DNA from: Haliclystus octoradiatus
Lineage: Eukaryota; Cnidaria; Staurozoa; Stauromedusae; Haliclystidae
Assembly: GCA_916610825.1 (NCBI GenBank)
Contig: OU744453.1
Span: forward strand, 18,068,241 to 18,132,240
Reading direction: 5' to 3'
DNA: 64,000 nt
A program made the translations under genes and the position numbers. Shown here in pieces: positions 58,378 through 64,000 of this stretch (the first letter of the stretch is position 1; the number at the start of each line of letters is the position of its first letter). A model generated the notes under the pieces. The model saw only the letters and a list, made by a program, of their open reading frames with translations. It did not search any database and had not been told where the DNA came from.

Positions 58378-61300
58378 TGAGTGCCATATCCTGATGGCGG
58401 ATAGAATGGTCCAGAAGGAATTGCATTGTGAGTAGTGGTGGCGGATCGTTGCACATTGACAATTGAGGCCCTGTTTGCCATGAAATCTGCAGAAATTGAT
58501 CTGCAATGTCGCAGCTGAGATCAATAAAGAGTATTTTAAAATCATTGCCCTTAGCGTAAAGAGCAACTCCTCTAGAAATAGAAGAGTGATCAGGCGCCTT
58601 TGATACTGTCTCAATTACTTTAACTTATGATATCATTCAACTCACATTGAAGATCCTGGACCACTATATGTACCAGCTGGACATTCTTGGCAAATTGCTT
58701 TATATGGTAAACCTAGAAACAAGAAAAGAAAAATTATAGAAAGACTTGTCTCGCGAAAGGTTTAGCCTTAGAGAAATGAACTGTTCATGAAAAGTCTATG
58801 AAAAGTATATGAAAAGTAGCATTATAAACAAATTTCACAGGGTTTTGAAGCGACAAAATAAAATAATCTCATTTACTGTCTCGAGAGCTGAATTTCTTTT
58901 GTTAATTCGCTAGACGCAGTCAAACAATCAATGTCTACAAGCAACTGGAAGTTATGATAAAGCACTAAACTCCAGTACAAACCTTTGTTAATTACCGTAT
59001 ATATTCTGATGTTCTACTTGGTGGTAAAAAACCAATGCTAAAAATTGTTACCTTAACTTGCTTGACTACGTGCCTCGATTACTTTGCCATATTTTTTCGA
59101 TAAAAGGATAATTTATCAAAGTTAAGTGACTTCATAAATCATATCATACTGACAAATTTCTTATCACAACGAATGAGCGCGATATGACCACGACAGCCAT
59201 CGATCATTCTTTCATAACAATGAAAAATTTGAAATCACATTGGATTTTTTTTTTTTTTTCACCGGGGTGGTTCACCGTTTTTTCCATTGTTGTTATGGAC
59301 GAATGCTTGATAGCTGTTATGGTCATATCGCGCTTATTTGTCATGATAAGAAATTAGACATTATGACAAAATGACATATGACATTATTAACGTTGAATCT
59401 TCATTTTTCAAGATTCGAAATTGTCAATTTTTCAATTGAATATTCCTCAAAAAATACAGATCCGTTTATCAACAAAAAATGTGGCAAAGTAATCAAAGCA
59501 TTTAGTAAAACAATGTAAGGTAACAGTCCCAAGTTATATTTTTTTGAGTCGACCTTTTCCAGATCGGTTCAATATATTGGTTCGGTCTATCTTGACTGTA
59601 GGTACCTTGCGAATGCTCAATTACAACATACCTGATACTGTCACATGCCTGATCTCAATCATTTTCTCAGCACTTGATTCGTAATTATGTTGTGTTTTAT
59701 CAGTAGATGCTCCAAAATAAATGTCTGTGTTGAAATAAGCAGCTTCCCAGAAGATCAAATTACGACCTTTGTTCAACTTTAACTGTAACAAAGAGATTAT
59801 GATAGTGTTGAGTAAGCCAGGAAAACAAAATTAAAAAGTATCAGATAATTCAAATTGATAATTGATCGTAAGTCAACAACTTCAAAATTAAAAAGTATCA
59901 GATAATTCAAGTTGATAATTGATCGTAAGTCAACAACTTCGAAAAGAAGAATTTATTTGCTTAATGTTGGATGAATTATGAAACATCTCTTTGTCAGACC
60001 TACCGTTTCAACTTTCCAGCCAGTACTGAGTTTTGGGAATAGTTGATGTTTCTGGTTGTAGTTTTCGGAACAATATCCATTGACGGCCTAGAAAAATAAT
60101 GGAAAATATGTAATGTGGATAATATCTTCTTAGAGTCAAATACTACTTTAAATGTTTGAAGTTGAAGAATAAAAAAATAAAAGTAATGTAGACGGTGTCG
60201 CCCTATCAAAGGTACCAGTACGACTCCTCTATTTCTAGAGGAGTGGCTCTTTTCGTCAAGAGCAATGATTTTAAACTCTCTTTGTTGATCTCAGCCGTGA
60301 CACTGCAGATCAATTTCAACAGATTTCGTGGCATATAGGTCCTGATTGTCAATGTACAACGATGCGCTGCAGCTACTCACAATGCAATTCCCTCTGGACC
60401 CTTCCATCCGCCCCCCTCAGATGGTACTCATTTGATGTTTCAGATAGTAAGGCTGAGTTGACCTTAGGGGGATTTGAACCACAGTCGATCAGATATGATC
60501 CGGTCTGAAGTTCGGTTGCTCTGCCATCTGAGCCAATCTTCCTGAAGAATGTGCAGACGTCAAAGGTTTTTTATGAACATGCAAGCATAGCTTATGAGTG
60601 ATCAATGATCCTGGAAATCCTAAAACTTTTCTTCTGCATTTTTTGTGGAGAATAAATCAGAAAAGCATACATTTTTCACTTAAATTTTCTCTGGCCTTTT
60701 ATTATCTACTATCCTAGAATCTCCATCATTGTCTGACCCGTAATGCTTTTATTGTGTTCTCACTATGCAACGATCAGGGTCTGACAAAAGGTTCAGCCTT
60801 CTGGGATCCTAGAGGTATTTCAACATTTTCTTCAAATTCTTTTGTTGATATTTGATAAATAATTCAAATTTCTTCTGAATTTGCTTGATCTTTCCGGAAT
60901 CTAGGAATCCAGGATCCCTACTTTTGTCAGACCCTGGCAACGATCTGTTCAATCTTGCTTTAATTCATAACCCTCTCTTCATTAGCTGATAAATAATTAG
61001 TAGGATTGATTGTGAAAGCTTAAAAAATCAAACAAAATAACTTACGTATACATGAAAATAGGATGAATCTGTTTGACTACGATACGAAAATGCTAGAACA
61101 CCATCACGCTCAAGCTGAAATAAAAAAACCATTGTTAGAGATTACATAAGCTTGTATACACATGTGCAGATTTTCAGTTATCATGTGGTCAAGGGGCGTT
61201 TCCTGATCATTTGCATTGCCACCTATGCAAAAGCTAAGCAAGTGCAAATTTTCATCCACAATACGCAATATCTTCAGTTAATATGCCTCCTAACTCAAGA

Positions 61301-63776
61301 AACTTGCAAGATGCAAGGATGATATTATTTCCAAGCTGCTAATCAGCTATATTATTTCCAATCAGTCATTATCAGTGTGACTGGTACGTGGCTGGAGCAG
61401 GATAGTGTTATCTTTATAATTCATCTACTGGTGATGAGTTTAACGTTTCTGGGTATGTTCAGTGACAATAAAAAGAACAGAAAAGAGTTGGAAAAACCGG
61501 CACAATTAATTGTGAAAGACTTACGTCAACTGAATACACAAGCACAGATTTACATTCGTCACCAGATGATGCGATATATTTTCCATTGGTATGCCAAGTG
61601 TTACTAAAAAGAAAATATTGAAGAAAAAAATCGCAAAAATGTTGCAAAAATTATATTACGTAATTCAACTGCATTATAACAACTATTAGATAGGCCTAGA
61701 TAAGATTTTGATTCGAATTATAGATTTATTCTTTTACTATAAACTGGGTAAGCTCAGGGTCTGACTAAAGGTTCAGCCTTCTGGAAACCTAGAAGCATTT
61801 CAACATTTTCTTTCAGCATTTCTTGAACTTTTTGTTGATGTTTGACCAATAAATCAACAAACTACTGTATCAATTTTCTACTGAATTTGTTCTATCCTTC
61901 TGGAATCTAGGATTTTTAACTGGGTGGATGTTTAATTGATTTCAGTACTTGAAGCATAAGTGCATTTGATAGCCTTGTACTTATCATCTATTCATTTCAT
62001 AGACAATTTTACAAATATATTATTACAATTTACGTATCATATCATACATGAGGGAGCCTGTCATGATTAGTAGGCCTTAGTGTAATGGTTAAGGTTAGAC
62101 CTCAGCCCGTGGGGTCTTAGGTTCAATCCGTGGCAAGAGGACTTTGGTTGGAGTGAGGAAGGGCATACCTGGTCATTAAACTCACACAAGATTAAAAAAA
62201 ACTAGCCAACTACCCGGTGAAAAAAAGGTATTAGTTTACCCGGTTTGTAGCTAAATGATAAAAGCAAAAAAAAGTTATAAACTTACGTTTTGCATTGTGA
62301 TTCCTCATCATCGTCAGGACTGTCGTCATCGGGATTCATACCCCATGTTTTGAACCCCTCGGGAAGAGCAGATACATCCCATTTACTGAAAGTTATACTT
62401 CCCCCAACACTGTAAGTACCAGCTTTGCATGACATACACGATTGAGATCCAATATCAAGATATTGACCAGGGGAACAAGTATATCCTATATTAAAAAATT
62501 AAAAAAAAATTCACAAGGAACATAAATCACAAGGAGCAGTTGAGGTTATAAGTTTATTGATAGGCCTACTGATGGAAAATAAAAGCATTTTTTTGCAAAA
62601 TTATCCATGATTTGAGCAGGTTATAATGATTTAGAGGGAGGATTAGCTCAGATGGTAGAGCAATCGAACTTGAGGCAGGATCATATCTGATCGACTGTGG
62701 TTCAAATCCCCCCTAAGGTCAACTCAGCCTTGACTTTATCTGAAACATCAAATGAGTATCATCTGAGGATGGCGGATGGAATGGTCCAGAGGGAATTGCA
62801 TTGTGAGTAGCTGTGGCGCATTGTTGCCAATTGACAATCAAGACTTATCTGCCATGAAATCTGTTGAAATTGATCTGCAGTGTCGCGGCTGAGATTAACA
62901 AAGAGCGTTTAAAATCATTGCTCTCAGCGAAAAAAGCCACTCATCTAGAAATAGAGGAGTGGTAAGGGTGCCTTTGGTAGGGCGACACCGTCTACATTAC
63001 TTATTTTACCTTATAATGATTGCTAACATTGCTATTTAATAAGAAGAAGATCCAAAGTTAAATATTAGGACATCGCAGCAGTGGGCATTACGGTGGACTA
63101 CATGGTGAAGTTGAGCGTCATTGGGCTACGACGTCAAAAAACCTTTCATAAGAAAAGGTCTCTGATGAGTTCTTTGGCAGGAACGTAACACGTGTCAGAC
63201 CAGCCTCATCAATTGATTATTCAATCACGTTGTTATTCAACCGGGACTGCGCATGCGATATGCACCGAGGTTGTCACCATATCTACAATTCGTTAGCGGG
63301 ATTTCAGGCGCGATGCCTGATGAGCTACGACATCAGAAAGATCTCTGATGAGTTCCTTGGCAGGAACGAAACACGTGTCAGACCAGCCTCATCAATTAAT
63401 AACAATTTTTCTATTTGCAAATTGTCTTAAGGAAAAAAGTAATATTGATGGAATTAAATTTTTTCCCTAAAAAGACCTTGGCATGAGAGTCAAGCTCAGT
63501 CAAAAGAGAGGGAAAATATTTTGAGAAATCCAAAAACAATAGCAAAACCAGTATTTTAGATGAATTTTCTTCGCTTTGTTTCAAGACTGATAGAAAATGA
63601 AAAGATTAGCTCATGAATGCCTGCTACATACACGTAACATGCTACTTACCACATGACTTCCCTGGCACAGGTATTGAAGGACCAGTTATTCTACATTGAT
63701 TAAATACTTTTGGCACGTCAACACGCCATCGATGGTTATTTTCATCACATGGAGTATATGTATATTTTGTTTCATC
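32820..63776 (-). CDS. ELAPOR: ELAPOR-type receptor (EIG121/KIAA1324 family), 5'-partial
   Basis: Thirty coding exons on the minus strand join in matching phase (lists in the four segment entries below), about 955 codons plus one unresolved short exon between 52768 and 50065. The order of conserved blocks matches vertebrate ELAPOR1/2, which are about 1000 residues (comparison from memory): a cysteine-rich N-terminus, several CxxC repeat blocks of TNFR/EGF-like spacing, a mannose-6-phosphate-receptor-homology region, one transmembrane segment and an acidic cytoplasmic tail. Family members are type I membrane proteins of endosome, lysosome and trans-Golgi linked to autophagy and secretory granule maturation. 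The signal peptide exon lies right of the window. The gene covers about 31 kb because its introns are packed with MITEs, SINEs and satellite. Which of the two vertebrate paralogues it corresponds to cannot be told. Confidence 0.93.
33268..33664. mobile_element. GTTCATGAAC element, expanded tandem form
   Basis: Degenerate ends (GTGCGAAAAACTTC ... CTGTTTTTCACATGG) enclose about nine tandem blocks of roughly 40 bp, each with CATGAACAGTTCATGAACGT followed by TAAATGGCCC and AATTTT. Most blocks share one orientation, unlike the simple foldback copies, so one arm has amplified. Confidence 0.8.
34017..34040. repeat. (ATCT)n microsatellite
   Basis: Six ATCT units in the ELAPOR intron after exon 34204-34142. 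Confidence 0.85.
34294..34455. mobile_element. GTTCATGAAC foldback element, copy 3
   Basis: CCCCTGCAAAAAACAGTAAA to CTGTTTTCGCAGGG, with arms pairing through CGTTAAATGGCTCCAATTTT and GGGGCCATTTAACG. In the ELAPOR intron between exons 34694-34589 and 34204-34142. Confidence 0.9.
35112..35380. mobile_element. pogo/Tigger-like MITE carrying a nested SINE head
   Basis: Ends CAGCGTAACCCGCTTAAGTG and TTAAGCGGGTTACACTG, flanked by TA. A SINE head (35273-35354) sits inside it, so the SINE inserted after the MITE. Located between ELAPOR exons 35488-35412 and 34694-34589. Confidence 0.8.
35273..35354 (+). mobile_element. SINE family 1, tRNA-like head only
   Basis: GGAGGATTAGCTCAGATGGC AGAGC, then AGTTCAAACCCCTCC. 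Only the tRNA-like part is present, nested in the MITE 35112-35380. Confidence 0.75.
35543..35740. mobile_element. hAT-type MITE with intact 8-bp target duplication
   Basis: CAGGGTCAGACAAAAGGTTG to CTTTTGTTGGACCCTG, flanked on each side by ACCGTAGA. Contains an internal duplication of GATCTAGGATCCCAGGATC (about 35678-35719). Same family as 60775-60936. Adjacent to the ELAPOR transmembrane exon. Confidence 0.9.
36586..36900 (-). mobile_element. SINE family 1
   Basis: Reverse copy with body words CTCTTTTTGATAACAGCCAT and head inverse CTACCATCTGAGCTAATCTT. Two plus-strand frames across it are by-products. Between ELAPOR exons 37232-37189 and 36479-36398. Confidence 0.82.
37189..43335 (-). CDS. 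ELAPOR: ELAPOR exons, MRH-like lectin-fold region
   Basis: Exons in gene order: 43335-43247, 42365-42241, 41740-41640, 41313-41222, 39965-39914, 39436-39364, 38327-38275, 37668-37587 and 37232-37189. They encode SGTGCYSTCKINFDGRDFDF, YYHMFNISICG...ECMNNVTIG, SAICRSTVIPSKK, LADNIGEIHYGGNM, HEDIHFIFQSS, CTSGFRSVVTLRCDPTAIG, QKCPMGTCDGC, FVWHTEFACPIC and HVHHIWKNNP. The arrangement of Y..F.ISIC, an R.V.TLRCD strand and paired cysteines is that of the mannose-6-phosphate receptor homology domain present in ELAPOR proteins. The first intron upstream of this block (47069-43336) contains the 15-unit satellite. Exon 37232-37189 reads GATGGAAAAGTTCATGTTCA, which resembles the GTTCATGAAC repeat but is conserved coding sequence, so I take it as coincidence. 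Confidence 0.88.
38500..39280. repeat. Degenerate GTTCATGAAC-derived tract
   Basis: Scattered AGTTCATGAA, GTTGATGAAC and GTTGATCAAAG words through 38500-38830 and again 39105-39275, without recognisable ends. Probably decayed or rearranged foldback arms in one ELAPOR intron. Further scattered words lie at 1081-1260, 36960-37160, 43470-43640, 46915-47000, 47655-47785, 47935-48200, 53030-53130 and 55560-55800. Confidence 0.6.
40132..40325. mobile_element. GTTCATGAAC foldback element, copy 4
   Basis: Ends ACCTGCGAAAACAGTTCAGG and CTGTTTTTCGCATGGGT. Arms carry GTTAAATGGCCCCAAATTTT and its inverse. In an ELAPOR intron. Confidence 0.85.
40548..40733. mobile_element. pogo/Tigger-like MITE
   Basis: CAGTCGAACTTGCTTAATAT to GTCAACCAAGTTCGACTG, TA on both sides, about 186 bp, with internal GGGATATTAAGC-type repeats. 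Second copy of the family at 5400-5588. Confidence 0.85.
41831..41998. mobile_element. GTTCATGAAC element, left arm only
   Basis: A good left end (CCCCTGCGAAAAACAGTTCA) and left arm, but the right arm is replaced by unrelated sequence containing a CACGTGATAATTTACG piece before a residual TGCAGGGG. Probably a deleted or recombined copy. Confidence 0.65.
42052..42205. mobile_element. Foldback MITE, TTCGGTGCAATATGGTTTAT ends
   Basis: Left arm TGCAATATGGTTTATATAAA CAC pairs with right arm GTGTTTATATAACCCATATT GCA. It ends about 35 bp from the ELAPOR donor of exon 42365-42241. Confidence 0.82.
42600..42780 (-). mobile_element. SINE family 2, reverse degenerate copy
   Basis: Contains GGATTGAACTCCAAACCATG CTAG and AACACTGAGGCATCC, the inverse of the family 2 head, and GGCTGGATGCTTTTCCTG, the inverse of the GGGCATCC block. 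Confidence 0.6.
43644..46674. repeat. Approximately 203-bp satellite array, about 15 units
   Basis: The word TTAATCAAAGAATACAC occurs 15 times at 200-207 bp spacing (near 43724, 43931, 44138, 44339, 44541, 44742, 44944, 45147, 45349, 45551, 45752, 45954, 46159, 46361, 46562). Each unit also contains GTTCATTAACTGTTCATGAA, GAGCTATTTAA and ATTCATGAACTCATGAATTG, recognisably the core of the foldback family, joined to about 130 bp of unrelated sequence (GATTAGGGTTTCTTCTGGAT and flanks). The last unit is broken off at 46674. Located in one ELAPOR intron. Confidence 0.95.
47070..58712 (-). CDS. ELAPOR: ELAPOR exons, CxxC repeat blocks
   Basis: Exons in gene order: 58712-58646, 57553-57474, 56083-55995, 54731-54554, 53790-53683, 52955-52768, 50065-49967, 49046-48957, 47609-47542 and 47139-47070. 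Visible blocks are CQECPAGTYSGPGSS, CKVCEKDTFSLADSNVCTQC, CAKRPACTINDYYETW, CPPCNPGQFKNGSSCSFCPK, CKPCPVSTTPKVG, KGWELSQNF...IIEFDMSCTSKC, RLYSMNITNAENGG, and CITCGKGEYLSKRGEKCKTC. Exon 52955-52768 ends in phase 0 but 50065-49967 must start after two leftover bases. A short exon (about 30 codons in vertebrates) is therefore unidentified within the 2.7 kb between them, a stretch that also holds an inserted MITE, a 20-bp tandem repeat and a partial copy of the preceding exon. Confidence 0.87.
48376..48551. mobile_element. pogo/Tigger-like MITE, second family
   Basis: CAGTAAAACCTGTTATAACG at the left and a matching AGGTCTCACTG at the right, flanked by TA. Inside are inverted GACCACCTGTCTATAG-type blocks. 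Related copy at 55163-55337 and fragments near 39548 and 55916. Confidence 0.78.
49134..49336. mobile_element. TTAA-type MITE, diverged copy 3
   Basis: TTAAAGGAGCAACATTGAAC to GTCATTTTTCCCCCTTCAAG; same family as 16878-17084 but older, right TTAA mutated. In an ELAPOR intron, 90 bp from exon 49046-48957. Confidence 0.7.
49597..49641. mobile_element. hAT-type MITE, right end only
   Basis: AGAATCTAGGATTCCAGGAT followed by CTACTTTTGTCGGACCCTG, the right terminus of the family at 60775-60936, without body or left end. Confidence 0.75.
49716..49922. mobile_element. GTTCATGAAC foldback element, diverged copy
   Basis: CCTTGCAAAAAAACAGTTCA to CTGTTTTTTGCAGG with shorter, more diverged GTTCATG blocks between. 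In an ELAPOR intron, adjacent to exon 50065-49967. Confidence 0.75.
50616..50720. mobile_element. GTTCATGAAC foldback element, minimal 105-bp copy
   Basis: The shortest copy: CCCCTGCGAAAGACAGTTCA, one GTTCATGAACAGTTCATG block, GTTAAATGGCCCCAAATTTT, then inverted GTTCATGAAC blocks and CTGTTTTTCGCAGGGG. It shows the unit in near-complete hairpin form. Confidence 0.92.
51232..51590. mobile_element. MITE with AGCCCTGGGCAAACAACAGC ends
   Basis: About 359 bp; the right end GTTGCCGTCGTTTGCCCAGG GCT is the inverse of the left. TAA lies directly on both sides, so a 3-bp duplication of the PIF/Harbinger kind is likely. The 64-codon frame inside is not a host gene. Confidence 0.82.
51625..51716 (-). 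repeat. Intronic copy of the 3' half of ELAPOR exon 52955-52768
   Basis: 92 bp are identical to 52745-52836 at an offset of exactly 1120 bp, covering the last 69 bases of the exon, its donor GTAGGG and about 23 intron bases. On the minus strand the copy is preceded by TATGATTTCAAG, which could act as an acceptor and would give an in-frame exon of GAACATTCCTTA onward. Complete identity suggests a very recent event or an assembly artefact. Confidence 0.88.
52068..52227. repeat. 20-bp tandem repeat, 8 perfect units
   Basis: CCTATACACTAGAATGCCAC repeated eight times without a visible difference, in the ELAPOR intron that should contain the unidentified exon. Confidence 0.95.
52524..52650. mobile_element. 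GTTCATGAAC foldback element, copy in ELAPOR intron
   Basis: CCCCTGCGAAAACAGTTCAG to CTGTTTTTCACACGGG, with GTTCATGAAC repeats and GTTAAATGGCCCCAAATTTT. Confidence 0.88.
54296..54499. mobile_element. GTTCATGAAC foldback element, copy beside exon 54731-54554
   Basis: CCCCTGTGAAAAACAGTTCA to CTGTTTTTCGTAGGGG. Its edge is about 55 bp from an ELAPOR donor site, so it sits close to splicing signals without disrupting them. Confidence 0.88.
54849..55060 (+). mobile_element. tRNA-derived SINE, family 2
   Basis: GGCCTTGGTGTAGTGGCTAG (box A like) and GGTTCAATTC (box B like) head, then TTGGCGTCAGGAAGAGCATC and AACCACCCCGGTGAAAAAAA, ending in an AT-rich tail. Other copies at 57248-57440 and 62071-62260; reverse fragment at about 42600-42780. 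Confidence 0.82.
55163..55337. mobile_element. pogo/Tigger-like MITE, second family
   Basis: Left end degraded; right end GTTATAACAGGTTTGACTG followed by TA. Contains GACCACTATAGACAGGTGGC and its variants. Same family as 48376-48551. Confidence 0.7.
56756..56971. mobile_element. GTTCATGAAC foldback element, copy in ELAPOR intron
   Basis: CACTGCGAAAAACAGTTCAG to CTATTTTCGCAGGGG, with two arms carrying at least eight GTTCATGAAC-type palindromes. Confidence 0.88.
57248..57440 (+). mobile_element. tRNA-derived SINE, family 2
   Basis: ATCCTTGGTGTAGTGGATTG, GGGTTCAATC and TTGGCGTCAGAAAGGGCATC as in 54849-55060. Ends about 30 bp before ELAPOR exon 57553-57474's donor. Confidence 0.8.
58347..58376. 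repeat. (GAT)n microsatellite
   Basis: Ten GAT units fused to the left edge of a 5'-truncated SINE body (58377-58620). Confidence 0.85.
58377..58620 (+). mobile_element. SINE family 1, headless body
   Basis: Body from ATGAGTGCCATATCCTGATG to the end, without the tRNA head; its left edge abuts (GAT)10. Confidence 0.8.
59047..59524. mobile_element. Large imperfect foldback element, about 478 bp
   Basis: Left GTTACCTTAACTTGCTTGAC pairs with right AGTAAAACAATGTAAGGTAA C; GATTACTTTGCCA with TGGCAAAGTAATC; GAGCGCGATATGACCA with TGGTCATATCGCGCTT. A T-run and ACCGGGGTGGTTCACC lie near the centre. In an ELAPOR intron. Confidence 0.85.
59632..63776 (-). CDS. ELAPOR: ELAPOR exons, N-terminal cysteine-rich region
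   Basis: Exons in gene order: 63776-63650, 62485-62287, 61603-61525, 61114-61046, 60087-60004 and 59782-59632. The first begins DETKYTYTPCDENNHRWRV and reaches PVPGKSC. The second reads YTCSPGQYLDIGSQSCMSCK then GTYSVGG and FSKWD, the ELAPOR block with a CxxG repeat followed by a tryptophan. Later exons give GKYIASSGDECKSVLVYSV, FSYRSQTDSSYFHVY, and LNKGRNLIFWEAAYF. Each maps in order to the vertebrate N-terminal half. All splice borders are AG/GT and every phase agrees. The first listed exon begins at an acceptor in phase 0, so at least one upstream coding exon with the signal peptide is missing from this window. Confidence 0.9.
59827..59940. repeat. 57-bp tandem duplication
   Basis: Two adjacent copies starting AAAATTAAAAAGTATCAGAT with a single difference (AAATTG versus AAGTTG), in an ELAPOR intron. 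Confidence 0.92.
60181..60543 (-). mobile_element. tRNA-derived SINE, family 1
   Basis: Reverse-oriented near-full copy: AAGTAATGTAGACGGTGTCG at its 3' end and GAGCCAATCTTCCT (inverse of the tRNA head) at 60543. Body matches 62637-63006. Confidence 0.87.
60775..60936. mobile_element. hAT-type MITE with intact 8-bp target duplication
   Basis: 162 bp bounded by CAGGGTCTGACAAAAG and CTTTTGTCAGACCCTG. The 8 bases GCAACGAT directly precede and follow it. CAGGG ends plus an 8-bp duplication identify the hAT superfamily. Confidence 0.92.
61755..61916. mobile_element. hAT-type MITE, right end lost
   Basis: Left end CAGGGTCTGACTAAAGGTTC and body as in 60775-60936 up to GGAATCTAGGATT, where it stops without the right terminal repeat. 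Confidence 0.8.
62071..62260 (+). mobile_element. tRNA-derived SINE, family 2
   Basis: GTAGGCCTTAGTGTAATGGT, AGGTTCAATCC and TACCCGGTGAAAAAAAGG. Ends about 25 bp from the donor of ELAPOR exon 62485-62287. Confidence 0.8.
62637..63006 (+). mobile_element. tRNA-derived SINE, family 1, full length
   Basis: Head GGAGGATTAGCTCAGATGGT AGAGC has a good box A, and GGTTCAAATCC a good box B about 45 bases later, so the head derives from a tRNA and carries an internal pol III promoter. The 290-bp body contains GGATGGCGGATGGAATGGTC and ends ACACCGTCTACATTACTT. Other copies at 60181-60543, 36586-36900, 58377-58620 and 35273-35354. Confidence 0.88.
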
Positions 63777-64000
63777 CTACAATTTAATACAAAATATTAA
63801 AATCATCAGAAAAACGTTATCATATCAATCGTAAAGATAACAACCTTTGTATTAATATAGTAGATAAAAATTGCGTCTATGCAGGCATTAACAGGAGTAG
63901 CAGTATGTTCTCAATTTTTAGTGAACTGTCTAATGATCAATGCGTGAAACTTTGAGTAACGGAAAAGGCGTTTTGCCTTATCTTTGCTACAGTTCTATAA

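Noticed and set aside
62637..62720. Stand-alone tRNA gene
   Set aside because: Box A and box B are present, but the sequence does not close into a good cloverleaf and continues into a repeated SINE body.

Overview
The window is AT-rich nuclear DNA from an invertebrate metazoan. Genes are split by GT-AG introns, coding density is low, and the intergenic and intronic space is filled with miniature inverted-repeat elements, tRNA-derived SINEs, a LINE remnant and long microsatellites. The gene set (an anaphase-promoting complex subunit, a synaptotagmin-like protein, a flavin amine oxidase and a large ELAPOR-type receptor) is animal. I cannot name the phylum from sequence alone.

Layout. 693-6429 (+): last five recognisable exons of ANAPC4 (APC4), whose 5' part lies left of the window. 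6430-13660: repeats. 13681-17530 (+): a complete three-coding-exon synaptotagmin-like gene, followed by a degenerate copy of its last exon at 18544-18795. 17600-22000: repeats including a LINE 3' end. 22002-24848 (-): a complete three-exon flavin amine oxidase with a signal peptide and a hydrophobic C-terminal tail. 24849-32800: mostly gene-poor, with a weakly supported spliced minus-strand unit (29163-30660) and a few small open frames. 32820-63776 (-): a very large ELAPOR (EIG121/KIAA1324) gene. Thirty coding exons were read by joining splice sites in phase; one short internal exon and the 5' end are missing.

The most unusual content is non-genic. A foldback element family has arms built from the palindromic 10-mer GTTCATGAAC and ends in CCCCTGCGAAAA / TTTTCGCAGGGG. 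It recurs at least ten times, and its core appears inside an approximately 203-bp satellite of about 15 units in an ELAPOR intron. Other repeats include hAT-type MITEs with visible 8-bp target duplications, pogo/Tigger-like MITEs flanked by TA, TTAA-flanked MITEs, two tRNA-derived SINE families, an 850-bp (ATT)n tract with an internal 204-bp duplication, and two separate cases where part of a coding exon has been copied next to its parent gene.

The genes do not form a functional cluster: their neighbourhood looks incidental, as expected for animal chromosomes.
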